From Trematomus loennbergii (lineage: Eukaryota; Chordata; Actinopteri; Perciformes; Nototheniidae): 64,000 nucleotides of DNA. Below, piece after piece: positions 8,204-22,325 of the stretch (the first letter of the stretch is position 1; the number at the start of each line of letters is the position of its first letter). The DNA lies in NCBI GenBank assembly GCA_012861695.1, contig JAAOOA010000002.1, positions 20,077,803-20,141,802 of the forward strand. The letters are read 5' to 3'. A program made the translations under genes and the position numbers. Under the pieces are notes generated by a model. That model was not told the origin of the DNA, ran no database searches, and worked only from the letters and a program-made list of their open reading frames with translations.

Positions 8204-11200
8204 TCTAATCAGAACATGTCCGAATGTGCACACATACAGGTTTTTCCACTTACATTCAAAAGGCATAAGTGGGTCCAATTTCTGTTTTATTTTTTTCATC
8301 TTTCATTGTGTTAACCTGCGTCATTGCTTTTATGGTTATCCATTTGGAAGGTGCCAAGAAAAAACCCCAACTGAAGACTGATTTCCTATCATCAGTTACT
8401 ATCCTCTTCACCTGCCCGTACTTGCTTTACGACATTCAGTTAGTATTCATAGCAATCTGCTGATGTTGAAAGGAATTACAAGGGACTTAGATAGTCTGTT
8501 TCAAGACCCTCCAATGAAGTTCAGAAAAATGTCATAAAATACCCTTAGTTCTACTTTGAGAACAAATTCTGGAACTAACTAAACACGTAAATGATTGGTA
8601 TGATGCCGTTATCCTGCTCATGCTGTGCCACACACTTTGCTCTTGAAATGTCTCTTTGTGTCTTTTAAAATACACCAAATGGCCTCTGCTTTTATCTTGT
8701 GCATGTCTGTCCATGTTGAACTCATTCAGATGCCGAGGACAATAGTAAAGCATAAAGTTTTCATGTCATGTCTGTACACCCAGATGCTGCATGTATTGCA
8801 GAATATGAATATTTTATTCCATCATAAGTCTATTTAAAACCACCCTCATGATGTTTTTCACATGGATCAGAGGACTATGAACAATGTGAAAGGGGTCACC
8901 TGTAGTAATGAAAACACACAGCATTATCACCCACTCAACTCTATAAGAGCGTATTAGCATTTTTCAGTTTACTGTATTAGATTTAACGCCATCAGTCTTT
9001 CAGTTCACTCTCAAAATATAATAAACTTTTTCTAGCATCAGCAGGCAGCCTTTAGTTAGAAGCTCTGATAAATCCACTGTAGGCTACATGGCCAGCACCA
9101 AACAGCTGATAGACAAGGATTGTGAATTAGCAACTAAAAAGCCAAATATTTACGTTAGAGGTTGGAAAGGACCAAAGAAGAGCAAATGATGAACTTCAGG
9201 TTGCCAGAAATTCTAAATTAATGCTTAGTTGCTCTGTACATGCTGAATTTGGGAATGAGAAAATACTTACTAACTCATTATCCATTACAAGTTTAAAGGT
9301 TTAATATCTGAAAATGTCCTGCCTTGGTGCCCCACAGTGGTGAAATCAAAGCAATTCACGCCCTTGACATTCTGCCCCTCCCTCCCCATGGATCCAACCA
9401 AGGGAGGGTTCAGAGGAATGGGGTTAAAGTTACACACAACATATATTTTCACCAGGATTATCTAACTTGTCTACATATGAAAATATATCCAACGCTGCAG
9501 AATCTCCACAGGGGGAGCTGACCAGATCCACACATGTTGGCCTGTTTCAGCTGAAGTTCTGCTGCTGTTCATTTTTTTTTTTGCAGATAGGTGTCACAGG
9601 CTTGTCTGGATTTCAGATTATAAAACTGCAGCTCTGAAATTGCTGCTCTGTAGATGGATTATATCAGGGGGGCAGGTGCTTCACATCAATGACAGTGTGT
9701 GTCCTTGTTTACACACACACACACACACACACACACTACTTTATGTTTACTTTTTTTACTTTTACACTTCCCTCCAAAGACCTCACATGGTGACAGCTGT
9801 TGTATGGTTTAAGCCGGTCAAGTCGATATTTTGTATCTTTGATCTCAGACTTAGAGTAATGATTTGACCTTGAGTGAGTTCCACTTGCTTTCACAATCTG
9901 GTACAGTACGTGCCATTCTCTGTACTTTGGGTTCCACATTGTACCAGGGACAAGACTGCTCTGTGAAGAACAATTAGCCAGATCCAAATGAATTCACTTG
10001 TAATCTGTCCCAAGTCTGGCTATGCAATATTCTTGAGAAGCCTGAACAGCTCCCTACATCTTAAATGTTTGACCAGAGGATATTTTGAAACATTTAGTAG
10101 CCTGTGCGTTATTTCACAAAGTGTTATTTTATCCCTGATTCCATATTCTTGTGTTGCCGTGTTCATGCATGTGTACGGAACCGTAACGGTCTGATAGCGC
10201 TCTTCTGTCAAGGCCACTTTGCATGCCTTCTTCTGAGTGTGTTTTCTTACCCCTTGATGTCTTTGTGCCAGGCTCTAAAAGTCTGATAATTCACTACACT
10301 GTGTGTCAATTCTGTACAATGTTTCTCACTACACAAATGAAAAACATTGGTGTATATGTGTGAGTAACTTTTCCCTCATCTCACTACCATGTTTACGTTT
10401 TAAAGAATGTTTTATATTAATGGTCAATACACTTTTTATAATCAGCAATCTTTGATAAGGCCTGCTAGGTTTAACTATACTTCTTGTCTGTTCAAATATC
10501 ACTAAATTCAGAGTAAGCTCAGAGTCAAGGTTTGTGAAAAATCTGTAAGCACGAGAACACTTTTTTGAACCTGTCACTTCACTGGATGAACAGGTATTTA
10601 TGTTCAAGGACGTAATTAATTGTTTCAACACGCTTTCTTTTCTAGTGTATATTTCTGTCATTACTCCACATGTTTCAGCAGGAATCGTGGCAAGGCAGCA
10701 CATGATAATGCAGATGCTACTGTGAGAGTCATCCTAATCCTGATACTGGACGGATTTGACTGAAAACAACTAATCAGGCATGTCTAGACAGATTCCCAAA
10801 AAGGTTTTTGTTTGTCCTCAGAGATGATCCTGTGAGTCAATGCTGCGTTATTTTGGTTTAGACTGTGTGACTATTCTGTACTTTGTGGAAAAACGTCACC
10901 TGTGGTGTTTCTGTTTTCTTGTGAGCTGACATCGAATTATTTCAAGCAACATTTGTCTTAACGCTCTAACACAATATATAGTCCACCACTGATATTCTTA
11001 GTCCTACACCACTAATTGGGTTTACACACCCTGTTTCCTCCCCTTCTATTGTCTTCCCCTCTTTCTTAACTTATCTGACAGGAAGTGTTTTTCTCAACTC
11101 TGTGAGCAGTGAGCACAGATGTAGAAAAGGTGTCCATCTCTCTTTTTCTTTTCAATCTCAATGCACCAGAAGACTACTGCAATTTGTATTTTCATGTAAA

Positions 11201-11440
11201 GTGAGTATATGTTCAGTTGAGAGAAATATACTGTAAATAAGGTCAAGGTGACATGAGGGGAAACACACAGTAGGCTGCACAGAGAGACTTGTCACCACTA
11301 ACTACTGAGTGATCTCTACCGCTTCCACATTTTTACAAGGGGTTCTGGTTGATCTTGAAGGTGTGTGGATCTTTATGCAAAAACCAGTGCCCTCTAATGT
11401 TGTGTTGTGAAAGCACGGCAACATTTACTCCCAGCTCTTA

Positions 11441-11478
11441 ACCCCTGTGGTGAAACATGCTTGTTTCACCACAGGGGT
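11441..11478. repeat. Perfect 17-bp inverted repeat (hairpin)
   Basis: ACCCCTGTGGTGAAACA is followed by a four-base loop (TGCT) and its exact reverse complement. The stem is too short for a typical animal microRNA precursor. It may be a transposon scar or tip remnant. No function is assigned. Confidence 0.8.
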
Positions 11479-12196
11479 AGTGATGTTCAAAAGAACGATT
11501 TTTTTAAGACCAGCCAAATGTTTTAAATTGCTCATCACTGAGATGCGCATTGAATTGGAAAGACCAAGATTGAAAACATATTTCCCCAAGATAAATCTGC
11601 TGCCAGTTGACTTGCTGAAGAGTTGCAACACTTTCACAGTGTTTTTAAGAGGGCGTTTGATGGAATGCCAACAATGCTTCTTTTTTTTTTAAGTTTGCCC
11701 ACCCTTGCTTGTCAACAGGATAAGAGCCAGGATAGTGCACAGATGTTAGTTAAGAAAGTTATTGGACCTTAATCCCTTATCTGTTTGTTATAGATAATTG
11801 AAACTGTTGTATGTTAACTTAAAAGAACAAAGCATAAATGTTTATTGAAAGAAGAATCATATTTGACCATTTACTTTTCATCACATTGGCTTTCTGCCTC
11901 ATTTTCAAGCTGATGTCCTTTTCTGAATGTTTGCTTTCACAAGATTTTTTTCTCAAAGCAATGCCAGATATATTGCAGTATACTACATTTGTGTGACAGT
12001 GAGACATGTCTGTTGACATTCTCTGTCTGCCTCTTAATGGTTATTGCATCAGAGAAATTAATGAGAGCACAGTAATGTATGTGGCCCAGAGGGGAAAAGA
12101 GGTACTAATGGGACCTTAATGAAAATCTCCAGTCTGCTTAATAATGTAGAAATATACACACATCATTCACACGGTCAGGGAGGTGAGACAAGACAT

Positions 12197-12245
12197 ACAC
12201 ACAAACACACACACCTACACACACACACACACCTACACACCTACT

Positions 12246-12320
<75 letters not shown>
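12197..12320 (+). repeat. (CA)n microsatellite
   Basis: Long CA dinucleotide array, nearly pure from about 12247 and preceded by CA runs with CCTACAC interruptions. Open frames of HT or CV repeats over it are artefacts. Confidence 0.95.
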
Positions 12321-13424
12321 GAGACATAAAACACATAGGTTTGTCACAACGCCACCTTTTGCTCTCTTTTTACCTCCTCTCTCTCCTTGACATAATGTTG
12401 TCTTTAACACTAATAACCAGAAAACAAATGATCATCATCAGTTCACCTGCGTAAAAGCTCAGACAAGCTGCGTAGGTTTGCCTAAATGTCCTCTCTGTTA
12501 GCATCCAGGTAAATTACTCTGGGCTGGTTGTTTTCTTGTTCTTCTTCGGAGAGTAATTGATTCCATTAAGCCAGGCATGCTGGAGGAATTCATTATGCTG
12601 ATTAGTGTGGCGCAGGTTGTTTGGATAGAGGTTTGGAGATCATAGAGAGGCATGGTGATGAAACAGAGAGCTAATTTGTCACATTGCTTCACAGTCAGAT
12701 GCCTTGATCATTGTTGTTACGGAAGAACTATAGCTATGACCCAGACATTAGATACTTTTCAGTCAGGACCTACAGAGTGGCACCAATGTCCTTACTCAAA
12801 GCTACCAGAAAAGCAGATATATGTTAAAAAGATAAATAGTTATCAGGCTCTGGTTTTGTTCAGCTTAAGTTGGCTTTAGGCTATAGTTTGTCACACCTGC
12901 TAACTCCAGAGGAACCCCTTATCCTGGGTTGTGTGGTCATAACACAGACCAGCGTTTTTTAAAGTGCAACAGGTCCATCTGGTGGACAAATCTGAAACTA
13001 TTTGTGACCAACGATAGGTTCAGAATTGTTCAAGTCTTGGGAATGCTGTTAAGTTGTATAGGAACGTCCATTTGGAAAAGTGTTTGCTCACTGTAATCGT
13101 TTATCCTATTGCTACACACCCTAATATGTATTATATTATATGTATGTAAGGACAAAATAAAGTCTGTATTGTTTTTGTTTTTTTAATTGGTCTCGCATGT
13201 AATGCGGGGCACTGGTCGGAGGCTGCTTGATGCTGCAGTGGATTGCTGTGAACATTGCAGACTGGAAAACACTGGAAAAAATCTTGAAAGTAATATTCCT
13301 TTGTCAACTATGTTTTATGTTGCTCTATACATGTACAAGTAGAGAATATTATTTTCATGTAAACCAGATCTTTGTCATTTAAGACTGACTTCCTGCTGCC
13401 TCTTGCTGTCACTTTGACATGAAT

Positions 13425-14280
13425 CTAATGGTCCAATCAAATGACTCAATACAATGGCCCAATCAAATGACTTGATTTAATGGTCCAATTAAAGGGGACC
13501 TATCATGCAAAATGCACTTTTGTACGTCTTTTATACATGAATATGTGTCCCCGGTGTTCCAGGGAACTCACCAAGTGTCAGAAAACACAACCCTCTCTAT
13601 TTTCCTCCATACCCAAATCTCTAAAAAAGGGGCTGCAACGGATCTGATAAAAACTGATCCAGATTTGAACACTTTCCTGACGTCAGGACAGTGGCGCTAC
13701 GGCTATTGGGCCAACTCCACCAATCAGGAGGAGACAACCACGGCATTGCCGTTCGAAAGCGCTGGAGACGTTGTAGTACATATGCCAGGCCTCTAGATGG
13801 TGCTGTTGCTCACAGAATCAACCCTTGCTAAAACAGATCTAAAAAAATGTCAAATTGAGCAAAATGAGGCATGGCTAAAATGCATGATCTGTTTGGTATT
13901 TTGAAAAAAAAAAAGTATAAATATGCCTTATATACAGTAGGTATGGTCCTACACTATATTATTCAATATAGCATGATAGGTCCACTTTAAATGGGCCGAT
14001 ATAATGACTTGCTTCAATGGTCCATTTAGTGACTCAGTCCAATGGGCCTATCGAAAAAAAGGTCCCAATGGGCCTATCTAATAACTACATTCAATGGGCA
14101 AAATCAAATGGTGAGATTACTTTGGTCCAATCAAATGACTCGATTCAATTGGCCAATGAAATGACTTGATCCAATTAAATGGGCCGATCAAATGAGTTGC
14201 TTCAGTGTTCCATAAAGTAGATTACTCCGATGGGTCTATCAAATGAAAGGATTCCAATGGGCCAACCAACTGCCTCTGTT
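13425..14280 (+). repeat. Degenerate ~26-bp tandem repeat, split by a small transposon
   Basis: Imperfect units of the form AATGGTCCAATCAAATGACT plus about six bases recur from 13428 to about 14275. Variants include AATGGGCCGATCAAATGAGT and AATGGGCCTATC. The array is interrupted by the element at 13493-13986. Spacing is irregular, so the array is old. Confidence 0.8.
13493..13986. mobile_element. TTAA-flanked miniature transposon (Kolobok-like)
   Basis: Both ends are bounded by TTAA (13489-13492 and 13987-13990). They share inverted tips AGGGGACCTATCATGC and AGTGGACCTATCATGC (the latter read on the minus strand). A TTAA target with tips starting AGG/AGT fits the Kolobok group better than piggyBac, whose tips start CC. 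No transposase is present in the 494 bp. It inserted into the surrounding tandem repeat. Confidence 0.75.
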
Positions 14281-16341
14281 AGTGAAAGAGAGAGAGATGA
14301 AGAGCAGAGAGTAAAAGGTGTTTGACCTTACTCAGTGTCTCCATGGAAACAGGTGCTGTGCGGTTTATCATAACTTTCTGACAGTGGCTTTGCTTGGAAC
14401 AGCACACACAAACACAAACAAAAAATTATAATTCTTGAACGCTGCATTGTTTTCTTAACTTTTCTGCTCCCAATAAGCAATAAACAAGTCAACAATAATG
14501 GAAAATATGCTCAAAGGTTGTCACAGGAAAACTGAGCAGGGTGGGCCCAAATGCGGATAGCAGAACGTACCAGAATACCTTTATTTAAAGTCCAACCCAG
14601 GCAGAGCAGGGCAATACATGCTTTTATATACAGTATACATTGGATGCCCTGCTGGCTGATTAGGTTAAGATGCAGATGCAGACAAAACAGCAACTTAAAG
14701 CCACCAGGGGGCAGATCATATCTAAACAAACTGTCTGTATATTATAGGTCTCAGATATGTACAAAACATGTCTGTGGAGTGTTTGGCTATAGGAATACCC
14801 AACAGATCATTCAAAGTTTTCATTCATTCATTCTTAACACAGAGGGGACACATATTTATTTATAAAAGAGATGAAAAAGTGGATTTTGCACAATAGGTGA
14901 ACTTTAAGGTGTTGGCCGGTACATTAGCAAACAGTTCATACATTTCACATCCAGTAGACCCAGAGGAATTATCTTTAAATTTAGCATCAGAGATACCTTT
15001 CTCATATCACAGTCATTTATTTAGCTACATGCTTATTTTTTCCCAACTACATAGTTGGTTGTAAAAGTCAATTCATTTAGAAGTAGCCCTTAAATCACCC
15101 CACTGGCTGTACGACGCTGCACCCCAAAGAACACCTCGGGAGAGAGGGATGTGTCGATTTATTTTGAATGTATGGCACTAACTATTCTTCCTACTGTCCT
15201 CATTCAGTTTGACTTCTCTCTTTTTATGCAAATAATATAATCTTCCATTTTGTTTCAGTCTCTGTTCATTAATATTTGATGTAAAGTGGGACATGATGCA
15301 CTTTTGTTTGTTTGTGTTGGGGAGTACATTCATGTTTGATGTTTGAAGGGAGGGAGGGGAAGATAATCACCAGCAGCAATTCAAGTTACAAACTGTGCTG
15401 TTGAATGTTGGATGCACCACCAGAGGCCAGCAGGCTACAGTTATGACTGTGACCGTGATTTGTGCCAACAGATATATGAGCACATGTATAACACAGTACA
15501 TAATTCATGCACATAAAAGGTACTCATTCAACATATCCCAGTCATCATTGATAAGCTGCTTCCATTTCATGTTGCAGAAGAACTGAGGCGGTGGGGAAAT
15601 TAGGTTTTACATAGCCTTCTCATGGTTTCAATATCATTTCCAAGCTAATATTACGGATGAATGATTTATTAGATGTGGGGAGAGCATCAAATACAGCAGA
15701 CAGAAACATCTGGATGTGGGTCAATCTTAAGATTTATAATTGTATTTTGTTATCTTATTATTATTTGTTTCTGCTGTTGATGACTGAGGACTATTATCAT
15801 GATTTTTGAATGAACCATACAGCCAAGACTATCCATGACAGCTATGGAAAATGGGCTATAACAAATTAAATGCATACTTTGGGTAATCATTTTATCTATG
15901 AATTTGTATAACAGTTCTGCTTCACCGATTATAACATTTTGAAATCTGTGTGCATCTTATAGTTAAATGAGCCCATCAATCTTCCATAATGCAAGTAGGA
16001 TGTATTGTTTTGTTTTGACAGTGCACATTTATAATTCCACTTAACACATAAGTCAGGACTGTAAGAAAAACTACACATTTTCATATTCTCTGTTGATATT
16101 CTTTTCTGCTATTGGTTTGTTCCTTTCTACCTCTTCATCTAGTTATATTTTCAGCATTTCCTGCATGAATAGATGTTAGGATGTGTTTTGACAATACATT
16201 AGCTTCTATATTTTCCAGCATCATTTGTTTCACCCTGTGAGGCACGCACAGTATTGCATACAGTATAAACAAACACACACAATAAGGAGGTCACCTTGAG
16301 GTGTGACGCTGAGCCAAGCTGGGGTATATACAGTATATATA

Positions 16342-16401
<60 letters not shown>

Positions 16402-17400
16402 TGTTTATGCACCCTTGTGGATTGTGTTTTGTTCACTTGTTTTCCTTTCTCATAATCATTAGATGGGCTGTAAATCACTGCAATCATGGATATCCATGTT
16501 CACATTTCCATAAAGGGCACAAGTCAAACAATCTATCACTAGTTAAACAGAGCACAACACAAGGAGTATTATCTCAGTCAATGTACCCCCTTGAGGATAA
16601 ACAAACTCCCATGAACCATGTAAACAAACTGAGGAGTCCTTCAACGTGAAAATCCTTGAACACTACAGGAAGGATGAGACAAGGCCATAAAACCAGGGTA
16701 TAGCTTGTGCACATGCATAAGGACATGGACACACATACCCAAAAGCTTCCCCTGCAAGTATTCTGCCAACGTCTATCCAAGGAATCACCAACTGTTTAAT
16801 TTGATTTTGAAATAATGGTTCGTAGCAATGTGAATGTTCCAAGGTTGTCCCTTCAATCCGTGTGTTATACAACTTAATTGTTTAATTAATTAACACGCCT
16901 ATGACGACAACGAGTTGCATATTTATTCCTATGTCCATTTGTATGAGTCAGGCAAGAATATGTTGCTTATAAATTGATCTTTGGCCTTTTGCTGTCAGAC
17001 AGTTGTATAACAAACAGGAATAAATACAAACAGTCACACATGTGTTTATACTGGCCGTACTCTGTTTTCCGTCTGGCTCAAAAAGCATCCAACCTACATG
17101 GTCAACTCAATCGGAATCACATTTTTCTTATTATTTTAGCCCTGGCATTCAATTCCCTGACTCAGTTAAGCCGAAGATAAGATTTGGAAAATGGAACAAT
17201 GAAAGCCAACCGCTGTGGCTAACAGACCAGCCTGTCACACAAAGATACATGCAATATCATATTCCCTAAATCCAAAGGCAGCTTATGTGTAGATGCCATG
17301 GTCAGGTCCAAATGTAATTAGCCACAAAGTCATGGTCCCCTAAACACAAATCTGCTGTGGAAGGGGAAATCATGTAAAGGTTTTTTTTTTTAAATCTCAT
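14281..17400. other. Intergenic sequence upstream of gpr149
   Basis: No exon is supported. Contains a GT microsatellite at about 16346-16398. A stretch at 14511-14740 has the look of a decayed interspersed repeat, but its family was not recognised. Confidence 0.45.
16346..16398 (+). repeat. (GT)n microsatellite
   Basis: About 26 GT dinucleotides after a short TATA-rich lead-in. It explains the repeated CV and HT open frames on both strands. Confidence 0.95.
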
Positions 17401-17920
17401 TTGTATTAGATTGTCCCTCACTCAAAGGGAGAGATAGAGAGGGGGAGGGGGCAGTGGGAGAAGGAGGGTTGGAGGGTGTAGTATTTGGCATGACCTAAGG
17501 AGAGGGTCGTGGTAAATGAAAACAGACTGATGCATGCGTCGGACCAATCCCACAGAGGTAGTAGGCAGCGTTTGGCCCAACTCCAAATGAGAACCGTGAG
17601 AGGAAGCGATGATGACTACAGCGCGTAGATCGGCAGCTGGAAGCGAGACGTGCCCTGGTTGCTCGGTTTGAACGGTGAACACAAGTGCCTGCCAGCACCC
17701 GTAGGCTACACATCCAAGGCACCGGAGAGCTTTGAATCGTACAGTTGGATCGGAGAGGGATATGGTCCAATATTTCTCTCTCATCTTCTCCACTCTGATT
17801 TTTGGTTTTGAGATGCAGCTCATGTTGTGCCATCCTGTCAGCGCGGTAAACTTTACGGCATATCAGTCAAATGTAACTTGTTAAAAGTGCCAAAGAAAGA
17901 GACAAGTTAATTCACTAAAA

Positions 17921-20900
17921 ATGTCAACGACGTACCTTAGCTCTCAAGCGCCCAACCAGAGCTACCTATCGACGGCTACCTACGAGAAGACAGACCCCTC
18001 GGAGATGGAGAGGCAAATTCGCGTTCTGCTTTTCGGCTTGTGCGTAATCATCGCTGCTGCTACCCTTGTCGGAGGTGTGTATTCTCTGCTCTCACTCCTC
18101 CGGTTGAGGAGAAAAGCTCCTTGTGTCTTATCGTGGCTTCTATGTCAGTGGACGACCTCCTTAGTGTGGTCCCTCTGTCCTTGTTCATGCTCCTGCAGTG
18201 GGAGAGAGATGGAGGTGGATGGTCGGGCAGCCTGTGCACTTTATCTGGACTTCTGTACGTGTTCCAGGGTGTTTCAAGCAATATGAAGGCATGCCTCATA
18301 GTAGCTTACACTTTTTATGTCACCAAGATTTGGAGTACTCCAATCTGTCCGCCGGCCACTAAGAATGATTTGGGCCATTGCCGGTGTGTGGGCAGTGAGC
18401 CTCGCCGTCAGTGTGTTACCTTTGTGCGGATGGGGAAGCTTTACGCCTGCCCCTCTCGGGTGTTTCCCAGAGAGCGACAGTTTTTACACCCTGATGTTGT
18501 TCTCTTTATATTCCATGTGTTTCTGCGGCATGTTATTTTTCTTTACCCCCCTCACCTATCAGCTGCTGTGCTCTAGGGAGCCCCAGAGGACTTTACTGTA
18601 CCCCAGCTATTCGGAGATGGCGAGGGGACTGAGTGGCTCTGCCCCACTCTGTGACCTTCCTTCTTTTTCCCGGGACAGCCTAAACAAAAGTTTCGGGGCC
18701 TACAACGAGCTGAGCCCGAGTTCATGCGGGACGAAGATCGTGGAGAAAGAAGACAGTGGTTTGTCCCCAGTGTCTGTCAGCGGGCAGAGGACAGCTGCTA
18801 TCGGGGATACACCAGTGGTGTTTGCACAAAAACGCTTCTCCATAATCCTTGCGGTTGTCCGAGTTATTTTATGGATGCCAATGATGGTAAGTAGCGTGAT
18901 CAATTCAAATTATTCTAAATTAGTGTGTAAAAAAACGTCCCTGTGATGGAAAAGAAAGACCATTTAAGCTATCCCTTTTTGATGGAGACCCATTGCAAAA
19001 CCCTGGATGTCTCTTGAAGCAACACTAAACCACAGTATTGTATTACATTCATTTACAGTTTTGAAAGCATTTGGACATCCTATCATAGTTTGTGTTCTCA
19101 TAAGAAATGTTAAACCGTGACATTTAAAGAACACAAGACGACGTCCTATTAAATTAACTTCCATTACAGGCCTTGAGTAAAATCATTTGCCATGTTTTAG
19201 TCAACACCGAAAGGGCAGCATTCATTGGGTTGCATTTTGAAATACCTTATAAGAGCATTTGTTCTTGCTTAATCAAAACGTTAATTTGATCAAAATCTGC
19301 AGTGCAGCCAGCAGACAATGATGGGCAAACCGAATTGGCAACACTGAAAAATGAGCAAAGCCAAAGATTTGATTAACACAGAAGCTGTCAAAATGTCTCT
19401 GATCAGAATAAAAACCTGTAAATGCAACAGGTTTTATTTGTATGGTGGACATTTTAATTGTACATTAGTTTGTTTGGTTTTCCAAGAAACAAACATGCCT
19501 TTCCAAAGATGATTTGTCTAGTGGTATCTTTTTTATTGCTTGTGTTTGTAATACAGATATATAATAATTTTTCGGTTTATTTTCAATTTAGAACAGTCAT
19601 AGACAGTTCAATAGTGTGCCTCTCAAGAAAATGAAAAACTAAAAAAGCACAGTTTGGGCCTCATTTCCATCCATGTGCCTCCCTCCCAATATTTCCTCAT
19701 GCATATTGAATCACGGACTGCTCAGTGAATTTATCTTCTATTTCCCTTCATTCACAGACGTTGGTGCTTGTGCGCCACGCAGTAAATGCACGCAGCTCAT
19801 CCCTGGAGACGCTGAGCTTCTTTCTTACTCTGCTTGCCCCTGCGGTCACTCCATTATTCGTGCTGTCTGAGCGCTGGATCCACATGCCATGCGGCTGCTT
19901 CATTAACTGCAAACAGGATCCAACGCAGGAACCCTCAGGTAAACAAAATCAAGTGTATTTCTACATAATAAACCCTTAGTTCCCCATTTTGCTACCCTTT
20001 AAAGGAGAGGGAAGTAAAGTTATAACACAATTATCCTTAATTACTTTTTCACAGTGATGAAAAGAAGATTTGAGTTCAACCTTTCCTTCCAACAAGGCTA
20101 TGGAGTCTACAAGTTGTCACATGCCACTATGCATCATAACAGTCCACCTCTTGGGAAGCCTGACTTTCACAGCTTCTTTAACTGTGACTTCCCCAATACC
20201 CGCCTTGAGACACTAGAAAGCGGCGGGCTCCTCAGCCTAGGGCCTGATTTTGATTTCAGCACCACATTCCCTGTGGACAGCTCCTCTCAAGCAGACCTTC
20301 CATTGGAAGCAGTGGCCAGTGGAGGAGCGGCGCTGACTGATTGTCTTTCACTTCCTCATGAACACCACGGAGATGAAGGCGACCGCTGTGTCCCTTCGCA
20401 TCACAAGGAGCAGGATCACAATCTCACCGATACGTCATTTGTGTTCGAGGGCCCAGAGAGGAGGCTGTCGCATGAGGAGTGTCGGAAAATCGAGCTGACA
20501 GACTGGGAGTGGTGCAGGAGTAAATCAGAGAGAACACCAAGACAGGTACTCCTCTGTCGAGAGTCTTCAGTTTATTAACCTGATGTTGAACCATTAAATT
20601 AAGTAATTTGTATCTGTCATTCTGTGGTTTATGGATGCCAATAATTGCTTTTCCAACCTCACTCTCGAGTGTTTCCCGAAACTAGTTAAATAACAGCTGC
20701 ATTAGCAGTCAACATAAGCATGCTCTCTAGAGAATATCGTTTAGGAGTGATTAGCATCTAAGTACCATGAAATGGTTGGATTCAATCTCACTTTCTGTGT
20801 TTACATTTAGTTTATAATGCAGTCTTGCTGCATTGCTAAGTACAGAGAAACAGACACAAGGCTATAGGATGCATCTTTTACATGACGAGGCTTTAGAGAA

Positions 20901-22293
20901 AAGAGTGCATTTTTATCTGTCTGACTTATTGTTTATTGGTCTGTTGGTCAGTGAGGTTGTTTTTTTTCCCGCATCTGTGAATATACCTCTTTATAATCAA
21001 GCTGACAGACTGGGAGGTGGCCATGTGATTTAGATACAATTGTAAAAATCCTCTCTCCCTTAGCCTCTCTTCTCTCTTCTCTCTCAGCAGATATTGTTTG
21101 TGCTAAGCATCAATGGATTCCGACTAATAGACCAATTGATCAAAATACTATCAACAGCATACCACTTCAGTAACAAATGCCAGCCTGTCATTCAAAACAA
21201 TATACATTCATTGCTATCCCACTGTAAAATCAGAACAACTCTCAAGGCTTAGTTCAGTTCATTAACTTACTCTTGTGCGTTTTCTCTCTTTTGTAGGCAG
21301 TGTTTACTGTTTCAAAATCAGTTTTAATGAGATTCATCCACTCAAGATTAGCTCCCCTTACTGTATGTGTGTTTGTGAATGGTTTTGTGCAAAGCTGTAA
21401 TGTGGCATGAAATCAAATGAAAAAGAAAAACTAAAACAGGAATCCAACACATGCTGTATATCCATATATCTATAGAGCAGAGTTGCATGTTTAGTAACAT
21501 TGCGCTCATACAGGTATTATTTACTTAGTCACTCAAAAGATGCACAATGAAGTAGAAGTCAAATACCGCTAAATGTAAACCATCCACAGCTCAAGACAGT
21601 TTACTACTGGCACAAAACATCTCTCTCCACTAATCCATTTTTTATCAATTTCTGTGTTCTAGTTGACACCCTGTGTTCCTGTGTTCCCAGATGTTTATTT
21701 CTGTCCTTGAGTTGCTGGACTTAATACAATTGTTCAATAAGGACAAAATAGCCTTTATTTACCCTTTAAGACCTGCAGTTTTGCCAGTTCCCCCGGCTGA
21801 CTTTATTTTCTTTAAGAGGCTTTAGCAGGTTTAGGAGGCTATTAATGCTACAAAGTTAGGATACATTTTGCTGAGGGAAACATTGGCCTGGATTTATTCA
21901 CAGGGGTCCCTTGACTTTTCACCTCAAGCCAACTGAATTAAATGGGTTATATGTGTACCCACGAGTCTCCCCTTTACACACATTACCACCTAATGCAATT
22001 CCCATGCAGTTTAGAGCAAAACTCCTGCCATTTTTAGCATATAGTATAAACGTGTTATTATCTCCTATTCACGATTTTCAAGTACACCTTTATTTTTTAA
22101 CATTTCAGCATAGGTCCGGGAAAAGTCTTGGATTTACATAAATTGGGAATGTCCTGAAAGCTGAGAATATATGCAAGCCACGAGCACATGCTCCGACTTT
22201 ATATATGTCTCTCTTCCTCTCTGTCTCTTTTTTACTTACAAGTCTGAAAATGTTTCGGGTTTGAAATCACTAGAGGTCGGAAAGTGTGTGCGT

Positions 22294-22325
<32 letters not shown>

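Larger units (their letters stand above)
8204..13420. other. Intergenic sequence with microsatellites, no gene seen
   Basis: No recognisable exon, RNA gene or full transposon was found. The stretch contains a CA microsatellite at about 9711-9736, a perfect hairpin at 11441-11478 and a long CA array at 12197-12320. Confidence 0.5.

Noticed and set aside
11441..11478. microRNA precursor
   Set aside because: The stem is only 17 bp with a 4-base loop, too short for normal processing.
12119..12454. Open frames of HT or CV repeats on both strands
   Set aside because: Product of the CA microsatellite.
16230..16649. Open frames over the GT array
   Set aside because: Low-complexity artefact of the GT microsatellite.
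18040..18330. Extra short introns in gpr149 exon 1 to explain the frame changes
   Set aside because: No usable GT-AG pairs exist at the two points and no residues of the conserved sequence would be left for an intron to occupy.
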